Assembly (NCBI RefSeq): GCF_003111645.1
Contig: NZ_CP022187.1
Coordinates: 2,356,001-2,420,000, forward strand
Length of the DNA: 64,000 nt
DNA from: Parazoarcus communis
GTDB taxonomy: Bacteria; Pseudomonadota; Gammaproteobacteria; Burkholderiales; Rhodocyclaceae
Direction of reading: 5' to 3'
The notes below the pieces were generated by a model. That model saw only the letters and a program-made list of their open reading frames with translations, had not been told where the DNA came from and searched no databases. The stretch's first letter is position 1, and each line of letters opens with the position of its first letter. Positions 19,355 through 29,879 of the stretch are shown here, one piece after another. The position numbers were made by a program, and so were the translations under genes.

Positions 19355-20158
19355 TTACTTGCCCTCGCGCTCTGCATCCTCGATACGGTCGAGCTCACGA
19401 TCCATTTCGACCGCCGTTGGCGCAACGTAATCGGGTTCGGCCGCGGGCTTGGAGATCATGTTCGCGAGCATGATGCCCAACTCATAGAGCAGGCACATCG
19501 GGACGGCAAGCATGAACTGCGAAATCACGTCGGGCGGCGTAATTATTGCCGCAATGACGAACGCCCCGACAACCACGTAAGGGCGAATTTCCCGCAGTTT
19601 GGCAACTGTCACCACACCCGCCTTGACCAGCAGGATCACCGCGACCGGCACCTCGAAGGTCAAGCCGAAGGCAATGAACATCGACATGACGAAGGAAAGA
19701 TACTGTTCGATGTCTGGCGCCGGCACGATGCTCTTTGGCGCAAACTCGGCAATGAAGCGGAACACCGTTCCAAATACGAAGAAGTAGCAGAACGCCATCC
19801 CGATCAGAAACAGCAGCGTGCTGCCGGCAACCAGCGGGATCGCGAGCTTGCGCTCATGTGCATACAGCCCTGGCGCCACGAAAGCCCAGGCCTGATAAAG
19901 CACCACGGGCAGCGCCAGCACGAAAGCCACCATCATCGTGACCTTGACCGGCACGAAGAACGGCGTCACCACCCCGGTCGCAATCATGTGCGTACCTTCG
20001 GGCAGCGTATCCATCATCGGCTTGGCCAGTACGTCGTAGATCTCGCCCGCCCAAGGCATCAGGCAAATGAACACGATGACCAGTGCAACCATTGCCCGCA
20101 ACAACCGGTCGCGCAACTCGACCAGATGCGCAATGAAAGTTTCCTGCATTTCGTTCAT
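19355..20158 (-). CDS. tatC: Twin-arginine translocase subunit TatC
   Basis: TatC recognises twin-arginine signal peptides and, with TatB, forms the receptor for folded-protein export. The 267-residue product has six hydrophobic segments. The conserved start MQETFIAHLVELRDRLLRAM includes the signal-peptide-binding HLxELR motif. PVVLYQAWAFVAPGLYAHERK and the FAFGLTFEVPVAVILL-type segment (IAFGLTFEVPVAV) are typical. The start overlaps the tatB stop by 4 nt (ATGA). The C-terminal tail is Glu/Asp-rich. It is the last gene of the his-hinT-tat run and converges with the degS-like gene. Confidence 0.97.
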   Translation of the reverse strand: MNEMQETFIAHLVELRDRLLRAMVALVIVFICLMPWAGEIYDVLAKPMMDTLPEGTHMIATGVVTPFFVPVKVTMMVAFVLALPVVLYQAWAFVAPGLYAHERKLAIPLVAGSTLLFLIGMAFCYFFVFGTVFRFIAEFAPKSIVPAPDIEQYLSFVMSMFIAFGLTFEVPVAVILLVKAGVVTVAKLREIRPYVVVGAFVIAAIITPPDVISQFMLAVPMCLLYELGIMLANMISKPAAEPDYVAPTAVEMDRELDRIEDAEREGK

Positions 20159-20619
20159 GCCTTGTCCACCGGTAAGGGCTGACGAACCGCGGGATCGAGC
20201 CCCAGCTCGAGTTGCGAAGTCGACTCTGCCGAGCCATCTGCCACGGCGGCCTGCTCAACCGGCGCCGCCTGCTGCTGCGCACCTGTCGTTGCAGCACCAC
20301 CGCTGACCGGCTCTTCTCCCGGCAACGCGGCCTTCACCTCATCCACCGTCTTGCCCAGCCCGGATTCGAGGCTGCTGACCTGCTCACGCACCGAAGCTTC
20401 CATTTCGTGCGCCTGCTCCTTGACCTGCTCCTGCAGCTTCTTCAGCTCTTCGAGCTGCATTTCACGCTGGATGTCCGACTTCACGTCGGAGACGTAGCGC
20501 TGCAGCCTGCCAAGCAGGTGGCCTGCAGTTCTTGCCACTTTGGGCAAACGCTCGGGCCCCACCACGATCAGCATCACGACGCCGATGACAACGAGTTCCG
20601 AAAAACCGAAATCGAACAT
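20155..20619 (-). CDS. tatB: Twin-arginine translocase subunit TatB
   Basis: TatB (154 residues) starts MFDFGFSELVVIGVVMLIVVGPERLP, the typical short transmembrane helix, hinge and Glu of TatB. It is followed by an amphipathic helix and a long charged coil (QREMQLEELKKLQEQVKEQAHEMEAS), then a low-complexity tail. It partners TatC in signal recognition. The gene is 65 nt downstream of tatA, and the gap contains a T-tracted hairpin. It overlaps tatC by 4 nt. Confidence 0.96.
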   Translation of the reverse strand: MFDFGFSELVVIGVVMLIVVGPERLPKVARTAGHLLGRLQRYVSDVKSDIQREMQLEELKKLQEQVKEQAHEMEASVREQVSSLESGLGKTVDEVKAALPGEEPVSGGAATTGAQQQAAPVEQAAVADGSAESTSQLELGLDPAVRQPLPVDKA

Positions 20620-20636
20620 TTTTCCTGGCCCAACGC

Positions 20637-20662
20637 GAAAAGAAGGGGCGCTCGTGCGCCCC
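20637..20662 (-). terminator. Hairpin with T-tract between tatA and tatB
   Basis: On the minus strand GGGGCGC, an ACGA loop and GCGCCCC form a perfect 7-bp stem (plus 20645-20662), followed directly by TTCTTTTC. It lies 22 nt after the tatA stop and about 20 nt before the tatB start. It looks like a weak rho-independent terminator or processing stem inside the operon, which would give more tatA than tatBC message. Confidence 0.6.
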
Positions 20663-20684
20663 TGCGTCGCGGGTTAAATGCGTT

Positions 20685-20918
20685 TCAGGAGGAGGACTTC
20701 TCGACCTTCTCGCGCGCCTCGCCCTCGATCGTCTGACCGGTGGCGATCTTCTGCTTGTCAGACGCGTCAGCCGAAGCATCCGCTTCCTTCATGCCTTCCT
20801 TGAAACCTTTTACCGCACCGCCGAGATCCTGACCGACGTTACGCAGTTTCTTGGTGCCAAAAACGAGCATGACGATGACCAGAACGATCAGCCAGTGCCA
20901 GATACTGAATGAACCCAT
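20685..20918 (-). CDS. tatA: Twin-arginine translocase subunit TatA
   Basis: The 77-residue protein starts [21 protein letters not shown], the TatA-type membrane helix with polar residues at its N-terminus. The [27 protein letters not shown] hinge and amphipathic helix follow. TatA multimerises to form the translocation pathway. The tail is charged and Ser/Asp-rich. It sits between hinT (10 nt upstream) and tatB. The start is ATG 20918 with GGAGAG just upstream. Confidence 0.96.
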   Translation of the reverse strand: MGSFSIWHWLIVLVIVMLVFGTKKLRNVGQDLGGAVKGFKEGMKEADASADASDKQKIATGQTIEGEAREKVEKSSS

Positions 20919-20928
20919 ACCGCTCTCC

Positions 20929-21276
20929 TTAGTGCTTCAACATGGGCGGTAGCGGCTGCGGCCCGCCCACAATATGAACGTGAAGATGATACACCTCCTG
21001 CAAGCCCACCCGCCCGGTGTTCACAATGGTTCTGAACCCATCCGTGCAGCCTTGTTCCCGAGCGATGCGCGAGGCAAGCACCATCAGGTGCCCCATCAAG
21101 CCTTCGTGACTGAGTTCAAGATCGGCCATCGATGCAATATGAAGCTTTGGAATCAAGAGGATATGAACCGGGGCGGCAGGCTGAATGTCATGAAACGCCA
21201 CCACCAGATCATCTTCGTAAACTTTGCGCGCCGGGATCTCCCCACGCACAATCCTGCAAAACAGACAGTCAGTCAT
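20929..21276 (-). CDS. hinT: HIT-family nucleotide-binding protein (HinT type)
   Basis: The 115-residue protein has [20 protein letters not shown] at its start (two cysteines, a common zinc pair) and the histidine triad [10 protein letters not shown] near the C-terminus. HIT proteins hydrolyse purine nucleoside phosphoramidates and aminoacyl-adenylates. ATG 21276 is the family start; further upstream codons are unconserved. Its position between hisE and tatA is the usual betaproteobacterial arrangement and supports the HinT assignment. It ends 10 nt before tatA. Confidence 0.9.
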   Translation of the reverse strand: MTDCLFCRIVRGEIPARKVYEDDLVVAFHDIQPAAPVHILLIPKLHIASMADLELSHEGLMGHLMVLASRIAREQGCTDGFRTIVNTGRVGLQEVYHLHVHIVGGPQPLPPMLKH

Positions 21277-21286
21277 GAGGCGCGGC

Positions 21287-21610
21287 TCAGGCAGTCCGAG
21301 ACTTCTTCTCGTCGATGCCAGACACCCCCTCGCGACGCCGGAACTCGGCGAGGACATCGTCCACCGACAGACCGAAGTGCGTCAGCAGCACGAGCGAGTG
21401 GAACCAGAGGTCGGTCACTTCCCACACCACGTGGAGCATGTCCTTGTCCTTGGCGGCCATGATGGTCTCCGCCGCCTCCTCGGCCACCTTCTTGCAGATG
21501 GCGTCGGTACCCTTGGCATACAGACTGGACACGTAGGACGAATCGGGGTCAGCCTTCTTGCGCTCGGCCAGTGTGGTCGCCACGCGATGCAGCACTTCGA
21601 TGTCGATCAT
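21287..21610 (-). CDS. hisE: Phosphoribosyl-ATP pyrophosphatase
   Basis: HisE removes pyrophosphate from PR-ATP, the second step of histidine synthesis. The 107-residue MazG-like all-helical protein shows the metal-binding [14 protein letters not shown] and [13 protein letters not shown] helices. It is a separate gene, not fused to HisI as in enterics. The start overlaps the hisI stop by 4 nt (ATGA). hinT follows after 10 nt. Confidence 0.95.
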   Translation of the reverse strand: MIDIEVLHRVATTLAERKKADPDSSYVSSLYAKGTDAICKKVAEEAAETIMAAKDKDMLHVVWEVTDLWFHSLVLLTHFGLSVDDVLAEFRRREGVSGIDEKKSRTA

Positions 21611-22002
21611 TGGTAGATATCCTTCGGGTCTTTGAGAACCGGTTCGACGGCCTCCCAGCGGCCATCGGCGAAAAACTTCTGGAAGAAGCAGCTGTGACGA
21701 CCGGTGTGACAGGCGATTCCGCCCACCTGTTCGATCTTCAGCAGCACGACGTCGTTGTCACAATCGATACGGATGTCGAGCACCTTCTGCACATGCCCCG
21801 ACTCCTCGCCCTTGTGCCACAGTTTGCGCCGCGAACGTGACCAATAGACAGCCTCTCCGGTTTCGGCAGTACGCTGCAGCGCGTCACGGTTCATCCACGC
21901 AAACATGAGCACATCGCCACTGGACGCCTCTTGTGCGATGACCGGCACCAGTCCGTTCTCATCCCACTTCACGTCGTTGAGCCAGCGGTTGTTATTGCTC
22001 AC
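21607..22002 (-). CDS. hisI: Phosphoribosyl-AMP cyclohydrolase
   Basis: HisI opens the purine ring of PR-AMP, the third step of histidine synthesis. The 131-residue protein begins (GTG at 22002) [49 protein letters not shown], the Mg-binding [13 protein letters not shown] and the zinc ligands in [14 protein letters not shown] are all present. The GTG start overlaps the hisF stop by 4 nt (GTGA). Longer upstream reading lies within hisF and is rejected. Confidence 0.96.
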   Translation of the reverse strand: MSNNNRWLNDVKWDENGLVPVIAQEASSGDVLMFAWMNRDALQRTAETGEAVYWSRSRRKLWHKGEESGHVQKVLDIRIDCDNDVVLLKIEQVGGIACHTGRHSCFFQKFFADGRWEAVEPVLKDPKDIYQ

Positions 22003-22757
22003 AGCCTTACCTCGATCCCATGTGAACGCATCAGTTCCTTCGCTTCGCGCACCGTGTGCTGGCCAAAGTGAAAGATGCTGGCAGCGAGCACCGCGTCGGC
22101 GCGGCCGGTGGACACGCCCTCTGACAGATGCTCGAGCGTACCGACACCACCGCTCGCAATCACCGGAATGCGCACCGCGTCCGACACCGCCCGGGTAAGG
22201 CCGAGGTCGAAGCCCGCCTTGGTGCCGTCGCGGTCCATGCTGGTCAGCAGAATCTCGCCGGCACCAAGCGCCTCGACGCGTTGCGCCCACTCGATTGCAT
22301 CGAGCCCGGTATTGTTGCGGCCTCCATGCGTGAACACCTGCCACTTTCCCGGCGCAGTCTGCTTGGCATCGATGGCAACGACGATGCACTGACTGCCGAC
22401 CTTGCTGCTGGCGTCATGTACCACCTGAGGATTGTTCACCGCAGCGGTATTGATACTGACCTTGTCGGCCCCCGCATTGAGCAGGCGCCGCACATCCTCG
22501 ACCGTACGCACGCCGCCACCAACCGTCAGCGGGATGAAGACCTGATCCGCCACCTGCTCGACCACGTGCAGGATGATATCGCGGGCATCCGAGCTCGCCG
22601 TGATGTCGAGAAACGTGATCTCGTCCGCACCCTGCTCGTCGTAACGCTTGGCGATCTCGACCGGATCCCCCGCGTCACGCAGTTCGACGAAATTGACGCC
22701 CTTGACCACGCGGCCGGCACTGACGTCGAGACAGGGAATGATGCGTTTTGCGAGCAT
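21999..22757 (-). CDS. hisF: Imidazole glycerol phosphate synthase cyclase subunit
   Basis: HisF, a TIM barrel, condenses PRFAR with ammonia supplied by HisH to give imidazole glycerol phosphate and AICAR. The 252-residue product starts [21 protein letters not shown]. The catalytic Asp residues lie in CLDV and [24 protein letters not shown] and [12 protein letters not shown] are the phosphate loops. It begins directly after hisA (1-nt spacing) and overlaps hisI. Confidence 0.98.
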   Translation of the reverse strand: MLAKRIIPCLDVSAGRVVKGVNFVELRDAGDPVEIAKRYDEQGADEITFLDITASSDARDIILHVVEQVADQVFIPLTVGGGVRTVEDVRRLLNAGADKVSINTAAVNNPQVVHDASSKVGSQCIVVAIDAKQTAPGKWQVFTHGGRNNTGLDAIEWAQRVEALGAGEILLTSMDRDGTKAGFDLGLTRAVSDAVRIPVIASGGVGTLEHLSEGVSTGRADAVLAASIFHFGQHTVREAKELMRSHGIEVRL

Positions 22758-23507
22758 TCAGTCGGCCTGGCCGTTGAGTTCGTCCGCGCGGGCCTGCCCG
22801 GCGGCAAAGTCGAGCGTGCCTTCGTAGATGGCACGACCTGTGATTGCGCCCATCACGCCTTCCTCCTCGACGGCACACAGCGCATCGATGTCCGACAGCG
22901 CAGCCACGCCACCGCTGGCAATCACGGGAATCCGCAGCGCCTGCGCCAGGCGCACGGTCGCCTCGATATTCACGCCCGACAGCATGCCGTCACGTCCGAT
23001 GTCGGTGTAGATCACCGACTCGACACCGTAATCTTCGAATTTCTTTGCCAGGTCGATCACGTCGTGTCCGGTCAGCTTGGACCAGCCATCAACCGCCACC
23101 TTGCCGTCCTTGGCGTCGAGACCGACGATGATGTGACCAGGGAAGGCACTGCAGGCGTCGTGCAGAAAGCCGGGATTCTTGACCGCAGCGGTACCGATGA
23201 TGACGTAGCTGATGCCATTGTCGAGATACTGCTCGATGGTATCGAGGTCACGGATTCCGCCCCCGAGTTGCACCGGAATGTCGTCCCCCACCTCATTGGT
23301 GATGGCGCGGATGGCGCCGCCGTTCTTGGGCTTGCCGGCAAAGGCACCGTTCAGGTCGACAAGGTGCAGACGACGTGCGCCCTGTTCGATCCAGTGCCGC
23401 GCCATGGCAGCAGGGTCTTCAGAGAAGACGGTGGCATCGTCCATTTCGCCCTGTTTAAGGCGAACACAATGACCGTCCTTGAGATCGATGGCGGGAATGA
23501 GCAGCAT
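22758..23507 (-). CDS. hisA: ProFAR isomerase
   Basis: HisA performs the Amadori isomerisation of ProFAR to PRFAR. The 249-residue TIM barrel starts [20 protein letters not shown], with catalytic Asp in AIDLKDG and [10 protein letters not shown], and phosphate loops [12 protein letters not shown] and [12 protein letters not shown]. It adjoins hisF with no gap. A 42-nt gap precedes it after hisH. Confidence 0.98.
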   Translation of the reverse strand: MLLIPAIDLKDGHCVRLKQGEMDDATVFSEDPAAMARHWIEQGARRLHLVDLNGAFAGKPKNGGAIRAITNEVGDDIPVQLGGGIRDLDTIEQYLDNGISYVIIGTAAVKNPGFLHDACSAFPGHIIVGLDAKDGKVAVDGWSKLTGHDVIDLAKKFEDYGVESVIYTDIGRDGMLSGVNIEATVRLAQALRIPVIASGGVAALSDIDALCAVEEEGVMGAITGRAIYEGTLDFAAGQARADELNGQAD

Positions 23508-23549
23508 ACCGGAATAGAGACAGTGAATTGATGGGTGACGGGTCGCAGG

Positions 23550-24188
23550 TCAGGGCGCCCAGCGAATGAAATTCGACAGCAGGCGCAAACCGGCCTGCGC
23601 GCTTTTCTCGGGATGAAACTGAACCGCAAAGATATTAGCCCGAGCCACCGCACTGGTAAAGCGCCGTCCGTACAGGGTTTCCGCAGCGGACACGGCGGGA
23701 TCCGACGGTGACACGTAGTAACTATGGACGAAATAGAAGCGCTCGCCGTCGGGAATGCCCTCCCACAGGGCATGCTCCCCGCCTTGCCAGACTTCGTTCC
23801 AGCCCATGTGCGGCACCTTCAGCCGGGCGCCATCCGCTCCGAGCATGTCCGCATCGCGAAAACGCACGACCTCGCCCTCGAACACACCGAGCCCGGGCAC
23901 GTCACCCTCTTCGCTGTGTTCGAACAGCATCTGCTGCCCAATGCAGATCCCGAGAAAGGGCTTGGTCGCAGCGGCTGCGAGCACCGCCGGACGCAGGCCG
24001 CGCAGATCAAGCTCGCGCATGCAGTCCGGCATCGCCCCCTGGCCGGGGAAAACGACGCGGTCGGCAGCAGCCACGACTGCAGGATCGCAGGTCACGTGAA
24101 TGCGGTGGCCCGGCGCCACATGCTCAACAGCCTTGGCAACGGAGCGCAGATTGCCCATGCCGTAATCAATGATGGCCACGGTGGTCAT
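23550..24188 (-). CDS. hisH: Imidazole glycerol phosphate synthase glutamine amidotransferase subunit
   Basis: HisH supplies ammonia to HisF. The 212-residue class I amidotransferase begins MTTVAIIDYGMGNLRSV. The nucleophile Cys lies in FLGICIGQQMLFE (slightly unlike the common GICLGMQ), with the His/Glu pair in AVQFHPEKSA. The oxyanion strand PGQGAMPDCM is typical. ATG 24188. It lies 47 nt downstream of hisB and upstream of hisA. Confidence 0.97.
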   Translation of the reverse strand: MTTVAIIDYGMGNLRSVAKAVEHVAPGHRIHVTCDPAVVAAADRVVFPGQGAMPDCMRELDLRGLRPAVLAAAATKPFLGICIGQQMLFEHSEEGDVPGLGVFEGEVVRFRDADMLGADGARLKVPHMGWNEVWQGGEHALWEGIPDGERFYFVHSYYVSPSDPAVSAAETLYGRRFTSAVARANIFAVQFHPEKSAQAGLRLLSNFIRWAP

Positions 24189-24235
24189 CGTTTCAATGCT
24201 CGCGTAAAGGGATGAAAAAGGAATGCGTCAGAAAA

Positions 24236-24829
24236 TCAGAGCGCGCCCTTGGTTGAGGGGATGGTACCTGCAGCGCGTTCATCGCGCTCGGCAGCCATCC
24301 GCAAAGCGCGGGCGAAAGCCTTGAAAATGGTTTCGCACTGGTGATGTGCATTCTCACCACGCAGATTGTCGATATGCAGCGTCAGACCTGCATGATTGAC
24401 GAACCCCTGAAAGAACTCGCGAACCAGATCGACGTCGAAATTGCCGATCCGCGCCCGGGTGTAGGTCACGAAATAGTGCAGGCCGGGGCGACCCGAGAAA
24501 TCAACGACGACCCGTGACATTGCTTCGTCAAGCGGCACGTAGGCATGTCCGTAGCGACGCACGCCTTTCTTGTCGCCAAGCGCCTTGGCAAAGGCCTGGC
24601 CGATCGTGATGCCGACGTCTTCCACCGTGTGGTGGTCGTCGATGTGGGTATCGCCCTGACAACGCACGTCCAGATCGATCAGCCCGTGGCGGACAATTTG
24701 GTCGAGCATGTGATCGAGAAAGGGAACCCCGGTTTCGAGTGCGCCCTTGCCCGTACCATCGAGATCGATGCGCACGGAAATCTTGGTTTCGAGGGTATCG
24801 CGAGTGACGTCGGCTTGCCGCATGGACAT
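24236..24829 (-). CDS. hisB: Imidazoleglycerol-phosphate dehydratase
   Basis: HisB dehydrates imidazole glycerol phosphate to imidazole acetol phosphate. This 197-residue protein is the stand-alone dehydratase without the N-terminal phosphatase of enterics. The Mn-binding His clusters are visible: [28 protein letters not shown], and [14 protein letters not shown]. Alternative starts are ATG 24829 and ATG 24823 ([10 protein letters not shown], closer to the family start); neither has a good ribosome-binding site. It is the first minus-strand gene of the hisB-H-A-F-I-E run and is divergent from hisC. Confidence 0.96.
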   Translation of the reverse strand: MSMRQADVTRDTLETKISVRIDLDGTGKGALETGVPFLDHMLDQIVRHGLIDLDVRCQGDTHIDDHHTVEDVGITIGQAFAKALGDKKGVRRYGHAYVPLDEAMSRVVVDFSGRPGLHYFVTYTRARIGNFDVDLVREFFQGFVNHAGLTLHIDNLRGENAHHQCETIFKAFARALRMAAERDERAAGTIPSTKGAL

Positions 24830-24919
24830 TAAGCTACTGCAGGTGGAGGCATGGAGAGCCATGATACCATCGCTCGACGAATTCCACCCGACCCCTCCTG
24901 CCCCGCGGAAAACCCACGC

Positions 24920-25993
24920 ATGAGCCGTTTCTGGAGCGCCGTGACGCACGGCCTGACCCCCTATGTACCGGGCGAGCAGCCCAAGATTGAAAACCTGGTC
25001 AAGCTCAATACGAACGAGCATCCATATGGTCCCTCACCGAGGGTGCTGGAGGCGATTCGCGAGGCGACGTCAGACACCCTCCGGCTCTACCCGGACCCCA
25101 ATGCCGACCGGCTGAAAGCCGCACTCGCGGCACGCTACGGCGTTCGCCCCGAGCAGGTCTTCGTCGGCAACGGCTCGGACGAAGTGCTTGCACATGCGTT
25201 CCAGGGTCTGCTCAAGCATGAACTGCCGCTGTGGATGCCCGACATTTCCTACAGCTTCTACCCGGTCTATTGCGGGCTGTACGGTGTCGAGTCGCGGGTC
25301 GTTCCGCTGACTGAAAGCCTGCAGATCGATCCGACAGACTATCTTCCCGACGGTGAGCGCCGGGCAGGTGCGATCATTTTCCCGAACCCCAACGCGCCGA
25401 CCGGCAGCGCGCTGCCGCTCGAGGCAATCGAGCGCGTCGTTGCAGGAAACCCGAACGCTGTCGTGCTGATCGACGAGGCTTATGTGGATTTCGGTGGTGA
25501 AAGTGCAATTGCGCTGGTAGACCGCTACCCCAACCTGCTGGTGTGCCAGACCTTCTCCAAGAGCCGCTCGCTGGCAGGCCTGCGGGTCGGCTTCGCGATC
25601 GGACATGCGGACCTGATTGCCGGACTGGAGCGGGTCAAGAACAGCTTCAACTCCTACCCGCTCGACCGCCTCGCGCTTGCCGGGGCCGAGGCCTCGGTTG
25701 AAGACGACGCCTACTTCCTTGAGAGCTGCCGCAAGGTAATTGCCACGCGCGAGGCGCTGGTCGTCAGGATGCAGGCGCTCGGCTTCGAGGTGCTTCCGTC
25801 AGCCGCCAACTTCATTTTCGCCCGCCATCCGCAGCGCGACGGCGCCGAACTAGCCGCGGCCTTGCGCCAGCGCGCCATCATCGTGCGCCATTTCAAGGCC
25901 CCGCGCATCGACCAGTTCCTGCGTATCACGATCGGCACCGATGCACAGTGCGAAATGCTTGTCAGCGCGCTGGGAGAGATTCTCGGCGCCTGA
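24920..25993 (+). CDS. hisC: Histidinol-phosphate aminotransferase
   Basis: HisC transfers an amino group from glutamate to imidazole acetol phosphate. The 357-residue PLP enzyme (fold type I) begins [20 protein letters not shown]. Substrate and cofactor motifs are [48 protein letters not shown] and the PLP-lysine motif [17 protein letters not shown] 24920. It is on the strand opposite to hisB (divergent, 90 nt) and hisD (convergent, 72 nt with a perfect hairpin), so it is flipped relative to the rest of the pathway genes and must have its own promoter. Confidence 0.97.
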   Translation: MSRFWSAVTHGLTPYVPGEQPKIENLVKLNTNEHPYGPSPRVLEAIREATSDTLRLYPDPNADRLKAALAARYGVRPEQVFVGNGSDEVLAHAFQGLLKHELPLWMPDISYSFYPVYCGLYGVESRVVPLTESLQIDPTDYLPDGERRAGAIIFPNPNAPTGSALPLEAIERVVAGNPNAVVLIDEAYVDFGGESAIALVDRYPNLLVCQTFSKSRSLAGLRVGFAIGHADLIAGLERVKNSFNSYPLDRLALAGAEASVEDDAYFLESCRKVIATREALVVRMQALGFEVLPSAANFIFARHPQRDGAELAAALRQRAIIVRHFKAPRIDQFLRITIGTDAQCEMLVSALGEILGA

Positions 25994-26001
25994 CATAACA
26001 C

Positions 26002-26038
26002 GATGCCCCGGCGCGCTTCTCAAGCGCGCCGGGGCATC
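26002..26038. terminator. Perfect 17-bp hairpin between convergent hisC and hisD
   Basis: The sequence from 26002 to 26018 pairs perfectly with 26022-26038 around a CTC loop. It is GC-rich with AAG/CTT near the loop and GAT/ATC at the base, and lies 9 nt after the hisC stop and 28 nt before the hisD stop on the other strand. No T-tract follows on either strand, so it may be a bidirectional 3'-end stabilising stem rather than a classical terminator. Confidence 0.65.
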
Positions 26039-26065
26039 GGGGCAGCGTCTGGCGAAAGCCGGAAA

Positions 26066-27373
26066 TCAAACCTTCAGCCGCATCTCCGCCGAGCGCGCGT
26101 GAGCCTGCAGGCCCTCACCATGCGCGAGAATCGACGCAACCTTGCCCAGATGCTGGGCACCCGCCTCAGAGATGTGCACGATGCTGGTCCGCTTCTGGAA
26201 GTCATACACCCCCAGCGGTGACGAAAAGCGCGCGCTGCGCATGGTCGGCAACACATGGTTGGGACCGGCACAGTAATCGCCAAGCGCCTCGACTGCCCAG
26301 TGACCAACGAAGATCGCACCCGCATGGCGGATGTGATCAACCCACTGCTCGGCGTTGTCCATCGACAGTTCAAGGTGTTCCGGTGCGATGCGGTTGGCGA
26401 TGGCACACGCCTGCTCGAGACTCTCGACGTGAATCAGCGCACCACGATTGGCCAGCGATTTTGCGATGGTCTCCTGTCGCGGCATCGTCGGCAGCAGGCG
26501 GTCGATCGCATCGTGCACCGCGTCGATGAAGCCTGCGTCGGTGCACAACAGGATGGACTGGGCGAGCTCGTCGTGCTCTGCCTGGGCGAAGAGATCCATC
26601 GCCACCCAGTCGGCGTGGCCACTGCCATCAGAGATGATCAGCACCTCTGATGGCCCGGCCACCATGTCGATTCCCACCGTACCGAACACCCGCCGCTTGG
26701 CCTCGGCAACAAAGGCATTGCCCGGCCCGACAATCTTGTCCACCTGGGGAATGGTCTGCGTGCCATACGCCAGCGCAGCAACCGCCTGCGCACCGCCAAT
26801 CGTAAACACCCGGTCCACGCCGGTAATCGCTGCGGCTGCCAGCACCAGCGGATTCTGCTCGCCGCCCGGCGTCGGCACGACCATGATCAGTTCGCCAACA
26901 CCGGCCACCTTGGCCGGAATCGCATTCATCAGCACCGAACTGGGATACGAGGCCCGTCCGCCTGGCACATACAGGCCGACGCGATCGAGGGGCGTCACCT
27001 TCTGCCCGAGGCGGGTTCCATCGGCCTCGGTGTACTCCCAGGAATCGGCCTTCTGGCGCTCGTGGTAGACACGCACGCGGTCGGCGGCCACACGCAGCGC
27101 CTCGCGCTGCTCGACCGCCAGACCATCGAGCGCCGCATGCAGCGCAGACTTCGGCAGTTCAAGCGCCGCCATCGAGGCCACATCGAGGCGATCGAATCGT
27201 TTCGTGTACTCGATGACTGCCGCATCACCGGTCGCGCGCACCGCGCGCAGAATTTCGGTGACGGCGGCATCGATGCGATCGTCCGCGGATGCCTCGAACG
27301 CGAGCAGCGCATCGAGTACCGACAGGAATTCCGGCTCGCGCGCGTCGAGACGGCGAATGGGTGTCTGGCTCAT
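26066..27373 (-). CDS. hisD: Histidinol dehydrogenase
   Basis: HisD performs the last two oxidations from histidinol to histidine using NAD and a zinc ion. The 435-residue product shows [26 protein letters not shown] in short, [44 protein letters not shown] (zinc Gln/His) and the C-terminal [11 protein letters not shown] 27373. It follows hisG by 8 nt. In most relatives hisC would come next on the same strand; here hisC is reversed. Confidence 0.98.
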   Translation of the reverse strand: MSQTPIRRLDAREPEFLSVLDALLAFEASADDRIDAAVTEILRAVRATGDAAVIEYTKRFDRLDVASMAALELPKSALHAALDGLAVEQREALRVAADRVRVYHERQKADSWEYTEADGTRLGQKVTPLDRVGLYVPGGRASYPSSVLMNAIPAKVAGVGELIMVVPTPGGEQNPLVLAAAAITGVDRVFTIGGAQAVAALAYGTQTIPQVDKIVGPGNAFVAEAKRRVFGTVGIDMVAGPSEVLIISDGSGHADWVAMDLFAQAEHDELAQSILLCTDAGFIDAVHDAIDRLLPTMPRQETIAKSLANRGALIHVESLEQACAIANRIAPEHLELSMDNAEQWVDHIRHAGAIFVGHWAVEALGDYCAGPNHVLPTMRSARFSSPLGVYDFQKRTSIVHISEAGAQHLGKVASILAHGEGLQAHARSAEMRLKV

Positions 27374-27381
27374 GGTAGGCC

Positions 27382-28026
27382 TCAGGGTTTGACCGCGCCT
27401 GCGAAGGCGTCGAGCATCGGCTGGATCAGTTCGCGCTTGAGCTTGAGCGAAGCCTGGTTGACGATCAGGCGCGAACTGATCGGCATGATGTCTTCGACTT
27501 CCTCGAGATTGTTGGCGCGCAGCGTGCCGCCGGTGGAGACCAGGTCGACGATGGCATCGGCCAGACCGACCAGCGGCGCCAGTTCCATCGAGCCGTAGAG
27601 CTTGATCAGGTCGACATGCATTCCCTTGCCGGCGAAATGCGCCTTGGCGGCATTGATGTACTTGGTGGCGACGCGGATACGACCGCCAGGACGGATTGCC
27701 GCCTCATAGTCGAAGCCTTTCTGCACCGCCACACACAGGCGGCAGCGCGCGATGTTGAGATCGAGCGGCTGATAGAGCCCTGCTCCGCCATGCTCGATCA
27801 GCACGTCCTTGCCCGCGATGCCAAGATCGGCCGCACCGTACTGGACATAGGTCGGCGTATCGGTCGCACGCACGATGACCAGACGCACATCCGGACGATT
27901 TGTGCCGATGATGAGCTTGCGCGAGCTTTCGGGATTGTCGGTCGGGACGATGCCGGCTGCTGCCAGCAGCGGCAGGGTTTCCTCGAAGATACGGCCCTTG
28001 GACAGGGCGAGGGTGATGCTGGACAC
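27382..28026 (-). CDS. hisG: ATP phosphoribosyltransferase catalytic subunit, short form
   Basis: HisG condenses ATP and PRPP, the first step of histidine synthesis. At 214 residues it is the short HisG_S form, which lacks the C-terminal regulatory domain and needs the HisRS-like partner HisZ for activity and feedback control; hisZ is not in this window. Motifs are [30 protein letters not shown] and the PRPP loop region [18 protein letters not shown]. The start is GTG at 28026. It is 8 nt upstream of hisD and divergent from rnk. Confidence 0.96.
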   Translation of the reverse strand: MSSITLALSKGRIFEETLPLLAAAGIVPTDNPESSRKLIIGTNRPDVRLVIVRATDTPTYVQYGAADLGIAGKDVLIEHGGAGLYQPLDLNIARCRLCVAVQKGFDYEAAIRPGGRIRVATKYINAAKAHFAGKGMHVDLIKLYGSMELAPLVGLADAIVDLVSTGGTLRANNLEEVEDIMPISSRLIVNQASLKLKRELIQPMLDAFAGAVKP

Positions 28027-28173
28027 GGTTCTGACCTTGCTGAATCGGGCCCGTATTGTAACCCGTCAAGGCTTCTGTTAGCCTCACACGGAATGGCTGA
28101 ACCGCGACAGCGGCTCGGCCATTTTCTTTGTCTGCTCGACCATTTTCCTTTTTGTCATCAGGAAACGATCATC

Positions 28174-28572
28174 ATGAAACCCGAGATCATCCTCTCAACG
28201 CAGGACATGGACAGGCTCGAAGGCCTGCTGTCCGCCCCCGCCGCACGCAGCAGAAGCGATCTCGATCCGCTGCGGGCAGAACTCGATCGCGCCGACGTGC
28301 GCGAGACGGAAGACATGCCGGACGACGTCATCATGATGAACAGCCGCGCACGCTTCCTGGAAGAAAACACCGGCCGTGAATATGAACTCACGCTCACCTA
28401 CCCGCGCGACGCCAGTGCCGAAACCAGCCACGTGTCCATCTTTTCGCCTGCGGGCAGCGCGCTGATCGGCCTCGCGACCGGCCAGTCCATCGACTGGACA
28501 ACACCCGACGGGAAGCCGATCCGGCTGAAGGTACTGGCCGTAAAACAGGCGCCCGCAACGGTTCAGCCGTAA
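28174..28572 (+). CDS. rnk: Rnk-type nucleoside diphosphate kinase regulator (GreA/GreB C-terminal fold)
   Basis: This 132-residue protein begins MKPEIILSTQDMDRLEGLLS and ends with a GreA/GreB-like domain (DVIMMNSRARFLEENTGREYE, FSPAGSALIGLATGQSIDW). Rnk proteins bind RNA polymerase like Gre factors but have a short N-terminal coil without the acidic cleavage residues. The name comes from effects on nucleoside diphosphate kinase. ATG 28174 has AGGA 9 nt upstream. It stands alone between divergent hisG and convergent murA. Confidence 0.88.
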   Translation: MKPEIILSTQDMDRLEGLLSAPAARSRSDLDPLRAELDRADVRETEDMPDDVIMMNSRARFLEENTGREYELTLTYPRDASAETSHVSIFSPAGSALIGLATGQSIDWTTPDGKPIRLKVLAVKQAPATVQP

Positions 28573-28581
28573 GCGAAACAT

Positions 28582-28608
28582 CCGGCGCGCCCTGACGGGC
28601 CGCGCCGG
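28582..28608. terminator. GC-rich hairpin between convergent rnk and murA
   Basis: CCGGCGCG (28582-28589) pairs with CGCGCCGG (28601-28608). An inner CCC/GGG stem closes a TGAC loop, with one unpaired C at 28600. It lies 9 nt after the rnk stop and about 11 nt from the murA stop. There is no T-tract on either strand, as in the hisC/hisD hairpin. Confidence 0.55.
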
Positions 28609-28619
28609 TGCAGGCGTCT

Positions 28620-29879
<1,260 letters not shown>

